From Pseudomonas sp. KBW05 (GTDB taxonomy: Bacteria; Pseudomonadota; Gammaproteobacteria; Pseudomonadales; Pseudomonadaceae), in the NCBI RefSeq assembly GCF_003852405.1, contig NZ_QAJM01000016.1, positions 386,071 to 450,070 on the forward strand: a DNA stretch of 64,000 nucleotides, given 5' to 3'. Positions 56,718 to 64,000 of the stretch are shown here, piece by piece. Below the pieces are notes generated by a model. That model did no database searches. It worked only from the letters and a program-made list of their open reading frames with translations, and was not told the DNA's origin. Position 1 is the stretch's first letter, and every line of letters starts with the position of its first letter. Both the position numbers and the translations under genes were made by a program.

Positions 56718-56736
56718 AATCCCTAAATATGGGATT
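56718..56736. promoter_or_regulatory. Inverted repeat upstream of dgoK, candidate operator
   Basis: AATCCC and GGGATT are separated by 7 bp in an AT-rich stretch (TAAATAT) before dgoK. There is no T-run, so it looks more like an operator than a terminator. No galactonate regulator gene lies in the cluster. Confidence 0.4.
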
Positions 56737-56808
56737 GATATTTATATATTGAGACTTTCGCTCGCGTAGGTTTATATTCCTGCATCCGCTCATAACTCAG
56801 GTGAAGCG

Positions 56809-57768
56809 ATGCAGGCGCAATTGATCGCGCTCGATTGGGGGACCAGCTCCCTTCGTGCTTACAAATTAGGACCGGCAGGTGTCGTGCTGGAACACCGCGC
56901 GCTGGCGTGCGGGATCATGCATTTGCCCAGCGAGCCCCGGGACATTGCCGGCGTGCATTGCAGCAATGGCTTCGAACTGGCCTTCGACGCAGCCTGCGGC
57001 GATTGGCTCGACGCCCAGCCCGGCCTGCCGGTGATTGCCTGCGGCATGGTCGGCAGTGCCCAGGGCTGGAGCGAAGCGGCCTACCGCCATACGCCGGTGG
57101 ATGTCGCCCGCCTGGGCCAGGCGCTGCATTGCGTGCGCAGCCTGCGCGGTGTGGATGTACATATCGTGCCCGGCGTGATCGAGCAGGCTGGTTTGCCCAA
57201 TGTGATGCGTGGCGAAGAAACCCAAGTGCTGGGCGTGCTGCAAGGCCTCGGTGCGGAGGTGTTGATCGGCCTGCCGGGCAGCCATTCCAAGTGGGTCGAG
57301 GTGGTCGATGGCTGCATCACCCACTTCGATACCTTCATGACCGGCGAAGTCTTCGCGGTACTGAGCAAACACAGCATCCTCGGGCGCACCCAACTGCCGA
57401 CCGAACATTTCCAGGCCGAGGCCTTTGACCGTGGCGTGCAGGTGGCGCTCTCGCAAGACGGCCAACGCGGCGTGCTGTCCACCCTGTTCAGTGCCCGCAC
57501 CCTTGGCCTGACCGGCGAACTCGCCCCCGAGCAGCAGCCGGATTACCTTTCCGGGTTGCTGATTGGCCATGAACTCGCCGGCTTGCCGGCCCGCGCCAAG
57601 CAGCAGTCGATCATTCTGGTCGGCGCCGCCGCCCTCTGCACCCGCTATCAACGCGCCCTCGCCCTCTGCGGTTTCGCCCACGTCAGCCTGGCGCCGGAGG
57701 CCAGCGAACGTGGCCTGTGGCAATTGGCCGTGGCCGCCGGGCTCACTCAACCTGCATCGGAGGCCTGA
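56809..57768 (+). CDS. dgoK: 2-dehydro-3-deoxygalactonokinase
   Basis: Phosphorylates 2-keto-3-deoxygalactonate to the 6-phosphate in De Ley-Doudoroff D-galactonate catabolism. The 319-residue protein starts MQAQLIALDWGTSSLRAYKL, an ASKHA-type phosphate-binding motif. GLPGSHSKWVEV and FDTFMTGEVFAVLS are family features. It is the first gene of dgoK-dgoA-dgoD-dgoT, and its stop is 1 nt from the dgoA start. Confidence 0.95.
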   Translation: MQAQLIALDWGTSSLRAYKLGPAGVVLEHRALACGIMHLPSEPRDIAGVHCSNGFELAFDAACGDWLDAQPGLPVIACGMVGSAQGWSEAAYRHTPVDVARLGQALHCVRSLRGVDVHIVPGVIEQAGLPNVMRGEETQVLGVLQGLGAEVLIGLPGSHSKWVEVVDGCITHFDTFMTGEVFAVLSKHSILGRTQLPTEHFQAEAFDRGVQVALSQDGQRGVLSTLFSARTLGLTGELAPEQQPDYLSGLLIGHELAGLPARAKQQSIILVGAAALCTRYQRALALCGFAHVSLAPEASERGLWQLAVAAGLTQPASEA

Positions 57769-57769
57769 G

Positions 57770-58390
57770 ATGCTCAAGCACGCACTCGCACAAAACGGTT
57801 TGATCGCCATCCTGCGCGGTATTCGCCCGGACGAAGCCCAGGCCGTCGGCCAGGTGTTGTACCAGGCCGGGTTTCGCGTGATCGAAGTGCCGCTCAACTC
57901 GCCGGACCCGTACACCAGCATCCGCACCCTGCGCGACAGCCTGCCCGCCGATTGCCTGATCGGTGCCGGCACGGTGTTGACGCCCGAGCAGGTCGAGCAG
58001 GTCAAGGCGGCCGGGGGCCAGGTAATCGTCATGCCCCACAGCGACGCCAAGGTGCTGCGCGCAGCGAAAGCGGCGGGGCTGTTTTTGTCGCCGGGCGTTG
58101 CCACGCCCACGGAAGCCTTCGCCGCCCTGGCTGAAGGTGCTGACGTATTGAAGCTGTTTCCCGCCGAGCAAATGGGCCCGGCGGTGATCAAGGCGTGGCT
58201 GGCGGTCTTGCCGGCGGGCACGTTGCTGCTGCCGGTGGGCGGCATCACCCCGGACAACATGCAGGTGTTTGTCGACGCCGGCGCCAAAGGCTTCGGGTTG
58301 GGTTCCGGTTTGTTCAAACCGGGTATGAGCGTGGATCAGGTAGCGAGCCGTGCCCAGGCTTATGTCGCCGCCTGGAAAGCCCTGAACTGA
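57770..58390 (+). CDS. dgoA: 2-dehydro-3-deoxy-6-phosphogalactonate aldolase
   Basis: Cleaves KDPGal to pyruvate and glyceraldehyde-3-phosphate. The 206-residue class I aldolase has Glu39 (RVIEVPLNSP) and the Schiff-base Lys128 (DVLKLFPAEQ); GAGTVLTPEQ is also present. I chose the ATG at 57770, directly after the dgoK stop. The open frame reaches further upstream but overlaps dgoK. Confidence 0.95.
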   Translation: MLKHALAQNGLIAILRGIRPDEAQAVGQVLYQAGFRVIEVPLNSPDPYTSIRTLRDSLPADCLIGAGTVLTPEQVEQVKAAGGQVIVMPHSDAKVLRAAKAAGLFLSPGVATPTEAFAALAEGADVLKLFPAEQMGPAVIKAWLAVLPAGTLLLPVGGITPDNMQVFVDAGAKGFGLGSGLFKPGMSVDQVASRAQAYVAAWKALN

Positions 58391-58437
58391 ATCAAGCTTC
58401 GCGCCCACAGGCGCTGCATCTATAAGAGAGATAACAG

Positions 58438-59586
58438 ATGAAAATCACCAAACTGACGACTTTTATCGTCCCGCCGCGCTGGTGCTTCCTGAAGGTTGAG
58501 ACCGACCTGGGCGTGACCGGCTGGGGTGAGCCCGTAGTCGAAGGCCGCGCTCACACCGTTGCTGCTGCCGTTGAAGAACTGTCCGACTACCTGATCGGCA
58601 AAGACCCACGCAACATCGAAGACATCTGGACCGTGCTCTATCGCGGCGGCTTCTACCGCGGCGGCGCCGTGCACATGAGCGCTCTCGCCGGCATCGACCA
58701 GGCGCTGTGGGACATCAAGGGCAAGGCCCTCGGCGTGTCGGTCAGCGATCTGCTCGGCGGCCAGGTGCGTGACAAGATCCGCGTGTACTCCTGGATCGGC
58801 GGCGACCGCCCGGCCGACACTGCCCGCGCCGCCAAAGAGGCCGTGGCCCGTGGTTTCACTGCCGTGAAGATGAACGGCACGGAAGAATTGCAGTTCGTCG
58901 ACAGCTTCGAAAAAGTCGACCTGGCCCTGGCCAACGTCGCCGCCGTGCGTGACGCGGTGGGCCCGAACGTCGGCATCGGCGTGGACTTCCATGGCCGGGT
59001 GCACAAGCCCATGGCCAAGGTGCTGATGAAAGAGTTGGACCCGTACAAACTGATGTTTATCGAAGAACCAGTGCTCAGCGAAAACTACGAAGCGCTAAAA
59101 GAGCTGGCGCCGCTGACCAGCACGCCGATTGCCCTCGGCGAGCGGCTGTTCTCGCGCTGGGACTTCAAGCGCGTGCTCAGCGAAGGCTACGTTGACATCA
59201 TCCAGCCCGATGCTTCCCACGCGGGTGGCATCACCGAAACCCGCAAGATCGCCAACATGGCCGAAGCCTACGACGTGGCCCTGGCCCTGCACTGCCCGCT
59301 GGGCCCGATTGCCCTGGCGGCATGCCTGCAACTGGACGCGGTTTGCTACAACGCGTTTATCCAGGAGCAAAGCCTGGGCATTCACTACAACGAGAGCAAC
59401 GACCTGCTCGACTATGTGAAAGACCCGGGCGTGTTCGACTACGACCAAGGTTTTGTGAAGATCCCCAACGGGCCGGGCCTGGGTATCGAGATCAACGAGG
59501 AATACGTGATCGAACGCGCGGCTATCGGCCACCGCTGGCGCAACCCGATCTGGCGCCATGCCGACGGCAGCTTTGCCGAGTGGTGA
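58438..59586 (+). CDS. dgoD: D-galactonate dehydratase
   Basis: Dehydrates D-galactonate to 2-keto-3-deoxygalactonate, the first pathway step. It is an enolase-superfamily enzyme of 382 residues. The metal ligands Asp183, Glu209 and Glu235 and the catalytic His185 and His285 can be read directly (GVDFHGR, FIEEPV, ALGERLF, LHCPLGP). It follows dgoA by 47 nt, with AGAGAG before the ATG. Confidence 0.96.
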   Translation: MKITKLTTFIVPPRWCFLKVETDLGVTGWGEPVVEGRAHTVAAAVEELSDYLIGKDPRNIEDIWTVLYRGGFYRGGAVHMSALAGIDQALWDIKGKALGVSVSDLLGGQVRDKIRVYSWIGGDRPADTARAAKEAVARGFTAVKMNGTEELQFVDSFEKVDLALANVAAVRDAVGPNVGIGVDFHGRVHKPMAKVLMKELDPYKLMFIEEPVLSENYEALKELAPLTSTPIALGERLFSRWDFKRVLSEGYVDIIQPDASHAGGITETRKIANMAEAYDVALALHCPLGPIALAACLQLDAVCYNAFIQEQSLGIHYNESNDLLDYVKDPGVFDYDQGFVKIPNGPGLGIEINEEYVIERAAIGHRWRNPIWRHADGSFAEW

Positions 59587-59602
59587 TAACCCCCTGACGG
59601 AA

Positions 59603-59614
59603 CCGGCTCCCACA
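59603..59614. repeat. REP remnant in the dgoD-dgoT gap
   Basis: CCGGCTCCCACA resembles the outer end of the local REP family. Only this fragment is recognisable, so it is either a decayed REP or a chance match. Confidence 0.35.
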
Positions 59615-59680
59615 CTGACCGCGTTCCTCCAGTGAGTTTTTTCCTCAGTCCTCAATAAACATAAGAAGAGGCACCCCCTC

Positions 59681-60991
59681 ATGCATCCTGAATCCTTCAC
59701 CGGCCAGGCTTCTTTAGTCACGCCTACCCGAAAGCGCTACTTCATCATGGTGCTGCTGTTTATCACCGTGGTCATCAACTACCTCGACCGCAGCAACCTG
59801 TCGATTGCCGCCCCGGCACTGACCAGTGACTTGGGGATCGACCCGGTGCACGTCGGGCTGATTTTCTCCGCGTTCGGCTGGACCTACGCTGCGATGCAGA
59901 TCCCCGGTGGTTGGCTGGTGGACCGTGTGCCGCCGCGCATTCTCTATACCGCTGCCCTGTTGCTGTGGTCCATCGCCACCGTGATGCTCGGGTTTGCCGC
60001 CAGTTTTATCGCGCTGTTTGTGCTGCGCATGGCCGTGGGTGCGCTGGAAGCCCCGGCCTACCCGATCAACAGCCGAGTGGTCACCACGTGGTTCCCTGAG
60101 CGTGAACGTGCCACGGCGATTGGCTTCTACACCTCCGGGCAATTTGTCGGGCTGGCGTTTCTGACGCCGGTACTGGCCTGGCTGCAACACCACTACGGCT
60201 GGCACATGGTGTTTGTGGTCACCGGTGGCGTGGGCATCTTGTGGGCGGCGATCTGGTACGCGGTGTACCGCGAGCCCAAGGATTTCAAAGGTGCCAACGC
60301 TGCGGAAATCGAGCTGATCCGTGAAGGCGGCGGCCTGGTGGACATGCAGGAAAAAGCCGCGAAGGCGCCGTTCAGCTGGGTCGATCTGGGCATTGTGTTG
60401 AGCAAGCGCAAACTCTGGGGCATTTACCTGGGGCAGTTTTGCCTGAACTCCACGCTGTGGTTTTTCCTGACGTGGTTCCCCACCTACCTGGTGAAATATC
60501 GCGGCATGGACTTCATCAAATCCGGCCTGCTGGCGTCGCTGCCGTTTCTCGCAGCGTTTGTCGGCGTGCTGTGTTCCGGGATCTTTTCCGACTGGCTGAT
60601 TCGCCGGGGCGCCTCGGTGGGCTTTGCGCGCAAGTTGCCGATCATTGGCGGGTTGCTGATCTCCACGGCAATCATCGGCGCCAACTATGTGGACTCGACG
60701 GCGTGGGTGATCGCGTTCCTGGCGCTGGCGTTCTTTGGTAACGGGTTGGCGTCGATTACCTGGTCCTTGGTGTCGACCCTGGCACCGGCGCGCCTGTTGG
60801 GGCTGACCGGTGGGGTCTTCAACTTCATTGGTAATTTGTCGGCGATCGCCACGCCGATCGTGATTGGCTTTTTGGCCAGTGGTGATTCGTTTGCGCCGGC
60901 GATTACCTATATCGCGGTGCTGGCGTTGCTTGGGGCGCTTTCCTACATACTGCTGGTGGGTAAGGTCGAGCGCATCGAACTCAACGAATAA
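59681..60991 (+). CDS. dgoT: D-galactonate MFS transporter
   Basis: A 12-helix major-facilitator permease of the anion:cation symporter family (436 residues), the likely D-galactonate importer. The N-terminal signature YLDRSNLSIAAPAL and the RxxxGxxEAP-type motif (RMAVGALEAPAYPINSR) fit the DgoT/GudP group. It ends the galactonate operon. AAGAGG precedes the ATG. Confidence 0.92.
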   Translation: MHPESFTGQASLVTPTRKRYFIMVLLFITVVINYLDRSNLSIAAPALTSDLGIDPVHVGLIFSAFGWTYAAMQIPGGWLVDRVPPRILYTAALLLWSIATVMLGFAASFIALFVLRMAVGALEAPAYPINSRVVTTWFPERERATAIGFYTSGQFVGLAFLTPVLAWLQHHYGWHMVFVVTGGVGILWAAIWYAVYREPKDFKGANAAEIELIREGGGLVDMQEKAAKAPFSWVDLGIVLSKRKLWGIYLGQFCLNSTLWFFLTWFPTYLVKYRGMDFIKSGLLASLPFLAAFVGVLCSGIFSDWLIRRGASVGFARKLPIIGGLLISTAIIGANYVDSTAWVIAFLALAFFGNGLASITWSLVSTLAPARLLGLTGGVFNFIGNLSAIATPIVIGFLASGDSFAPAITYIAVLALLGALSYILLVGKVERIELNE

Positions 60992-61010
60992 CCGGTGGCA
61001 GGGGCGCTTG

Positions 61011-61042
61011 TTGTGGCGAGGGAGCTTGCTCCCTCGCCACAA
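61011..61042. repeat. REP-type hairpin, dgoT / cigR-like convergent gap
   Basis: TTGTGGCGAGGGAGC and its exact reverse complement are separated by TT, a 15-bp inverted repeat. This GTGGCGAGGGAGCTTGCTCC type is another common Pseudomonas REP family, different from the five pairs elsewhere. It probably also blocks read-through between the convergent genes. Confidence 0.85.
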
Positions 61043-61051
61043 GGTCAGTGT

Positions 61052-61495
61052 TCAGTTCAGTACGCCGTCGAGAATCTCGTAGACGATGCCGGTTCCTACG
61101 GCAATCAACACCACATCCGGCCCCGAACGGCGCCACTCATAACCTTGGTACACCGGCAGGCGTGCCAAGGCGCGGCTGTCCAGGCGTTCGCCGTAGTAAC
61201 CATGGGGCAGTGGCTGGCCCCGCACCAGGCGCACATTCGGCGGTGGCGGTGCGCCACGGGAGAACTGGCCGTGGTTGTCGCGGATCACCTGGCGTACCGG
61301 GCCGAAGTCCTGGGGCGGGCCGCCGCGACGGTTGTCCTGCGGGCCGCGATGGTCGTTGCCACGCTGCTGTTCGTGCTGGCCTTGCGGGCCGCCACGGTCA
61401 GGACCGCCCTGATCATTCGGCGCGGCCTGCACCAGGGCGCTGGCGCCGAGGACCAGCACGCCAAGACTGGCAATCACGGTTTTAGGCATTTTCAT
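61052..61495 (-). CDS. CigR/RcnB-like secreted protein
   Basis: A 147-residue exported protein with a signal peptide (MKMPKTVIASLGVLVLG, cleaved near ALVQA-APND). A low-complexity Gly/Gln/Arg/Asp-rich segment follows (about 25-65). The C-terminal region, RGQPLPHGYYGERLD through VLIAVGTGIVYEILDGVL, resembles the RcnB-like fold of CigR-type proteins. I chose the ATG at 61495, with GAGG upstream. The function in pseudomonads is not known; CigR in Salmonella is described as an antivirulence factor. Confidence 0.75.
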   Translation of the reverse strand: MKMPKTVIASLGVLVLGASALVQAAPNDQGGPDRGGPQGQHEQQRGNDHRGPQDNRRGGPPQDFGPVRQVIRDNHGQFSRGAPPPPNVRLVRGQPLPHGYYGERLDSRALARLPVYQGYEWRRSGPDVVLIAVGTGIVYEILDGVLN

Positions 61496-61526
61496 TGGGG
61501 GCTTCCTCAACTGCACAAACAACAAA

Positions 61527-61557
61527 AAGGGATTTCGAACGAGGTTCGAAATCCCTT
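61527..61557 (-). terminator. Terminator of the trpBA operon
   Basis: A 14-bp perfect stem (AAGGGATTTCGAAC paired with GTTCGAAATCCCTT, loop GAG) runs on the minus strand into TTTTTGTTGTTTG. It lies 78 bp past the trpA stop. Confidence 0.9.
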
Positions 61558-61634
61558 GGTCTTGTCAGTTTAGGTAGCGGATCGACAGGATGATTCCTCT
61601 GTATCAGGAACTTTACCTACCGCTTACGAGCCGC

Positions 61635-62444
61635 TTACTTACGGGCGCTGCGGACACCTTCCGACAGCGCTGCGCACAGCCCCAGCACGCCATCAATCGC
61701 TTGCTGATCATTTTTCGCAGTGGCGATGTGATCGATCAACGCCGAACCGACCACTACGCCGTCAGCCAAACGGGCGATCGCCGCCGCTTGCTCCGGGGTG
61801 CGGATACCAAAACCGATGCTGATCGGCAGGTCGGTATGGCGACGCAGGCGGGTCACGGCCTCTTCGACGTGTTCCAGGGTGGCGGCACCGGCACCGGTCA
61901 CACCGGCCACCGACACGTAGTACACAAAGCCGGAGCTGCCGTTGAGCACGGTAGGCAGGCGCACGTCGTCGGTGGTTGGCGTGGTCAGGCGGATAAAGTC
62001 GATACCTGCGGCCTGGGCCGGGTCGCACAGCTCGCCGTTATGCTCGGGTGGCATGTCGACCACGATCAGGCCGTCGACGCCGGCTTCCTTGGCGTCGGCG
62101 ATGAACTTCGGCACGCCATATTTGTGGATCGGGTTGAAGTAACCCATCAGCACCAGCGGGGTTTCGCTGTTGTCCTTGCGGAACTCGCGGACCATTTGCA
62201 GGGTTTTCAGCAGGTTCTGCTTGGCTTCCAGCGCGCGGATGTTGGCCAGCTGGATCGCCGGGCCGTCGGCCATCGGGTCGGTGAAGGGCATGCCCAACTC
62301 TATCACGTCGGCGCCAGCGGCGGGCAGGCCTTTCAGGATGGCCAGCGAGGTGTCATAACCCGGGTCGCCAGCGGTGACGAAGGTCACCAGGGCGGCGCGG
62401 TTTTGTTCTTTAAGCTGGGCGAAGCGGGTTTGCAGGCGGCTCAT
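61635..62444 (-). CDS. trpA: Tryptophan synthase alpha subunit
   Basis: Cleaves indole-3-glycerol phosphate to indole, which is channelled to TrpB. The catalytic segment [19 protein letters not shown] holds the conserved Glu and Asp. The 269-residue length is normal. The ATG directly abuts the trpB stop (no gap), so the subunits are translationally coupled. Confidence 0.97.
   Translation of the reverse strand: MSRLQTRFAQLKEQNRAALVTFVTAGDPGYDTSLAILKGLPAAGADVIELGMPFTDPMADGPAIQLANIRALEAKQNLLKTLQMVREFRKDNSETPLVLMGYFNPIHKYGVPKFIADAKEAGVDGLIVVDMPPEHNGELCDPAQAAGIDFIRLTTPTTDDVRLPTVLNGSSGFVYYVSVAGVTGAGAATLEHVEEAVTRLRRHTDLPISIGFGIRTPEQAAAIARLADGVVVGSALIDHIATAKNDQQAIDGVLGLCAALSEGVRSARK

Positions 62445-64000
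<1,556 letters not shown>

Noticed and set aside
60083-60096. A CCACGTGG palindrome inside dgoT.
   Set aside because: Flanks do not extend the palindrome to the parS consensus.

Overview
This window is the replication-origin region of a fluorescent Pseudomonas, most likely of the P. fluorescens group. The evidence is the gene order glmS-glmR-glmU-atpCDGAHFEBI-parB-parA-rsmG-mnmG ... mnmE-yidC-yidD-rnpA-rpmH-oriC-dnaA-dnaN-recF-gyrB, followed by the conserved run plsC-gmhB-glyS-glyQ-tag-lpxL-trkA-rsmB-fmt-def-dprA-tsaC-qor-hemF-aroE-betC-trpA-trpB-trpI. Several REP/REPIN repeats of the GTGGGAGCGGGCTTG type typical of this group support the assignment. No tRNA, rRNA, CRISPR array, insertion sequence or prophage was seen.

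Layout. (1) 1-4165: amino-sugar and UDP-GlcNAc genes (glmS, cut by the window edge; its DeoR-type regulator; glmU). (2) 4289-11392: the complete F1Fo ATP synthase operon with atpI, minus strand, closed by a strong terminator. (3) 11541-15775: parB-parA-rsmG-mnmG. (4) 15776-20303: an origin-like DnaA-box region, then a plus-strand FecI-type sigma factor, FecR-type anti-sigma factor and TonB-dependent transducer with a Fur box. This is an iron-uptake cassette lying between mnmG and mnmE. (5) 20323-24272: mnmE-yidC-yidD-rnpA-rpmH. (6) 24273-24858: the best oriC candidate, with four perfect DnaA boxes and an AT-rich stretch. (7) 24859-31048: dnaA-dnaN-recF-gyrB. Three parS sites lie in or just after this block, two of them inside recF. 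(8) 31146-34473: a divergent OmpR-type response regulator and CHASE2 histidine kinase. (9) 34655-47994: lipid, tRNA-synthetase, K+ uptake, translation-initiation and DNA-uptake housekeeping genes. (10) 48125-56713: qor, hemF-aroE, a SulP transporter and a choline-O-sulfate locus (choX, betC, a LysR regulator). (11) 56809-60991: a D-galactonate degradation operon (dgoK-dgoA-dgoD-dgoT). (12) 61052-64000: a CigR/RcnB-like secreted protein, trpBA and the start of trpI.

How it fits together. Replication initiation (DnaA and its boxes), segregation (ParA, ParB, parS) and the replication proteins DnaN, RecF and GyrB are grouped around the origin. Perfect DnaA boxes are far more frequent than chance, especially between 12.7 and 26.1 kb, and many lie inside genes. 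Accessory functions (iron uptake, the CHASE2 two-component system, choline sulfate and galactonate use) are set into this conserved backbone. The most unusual points are the DnaA-box density, the two origin-like intergenic regions, parS sites encoded as repeated FHVE peptides in RecF, and a LysM-family periplasmic protein that has lost its LysM domain.
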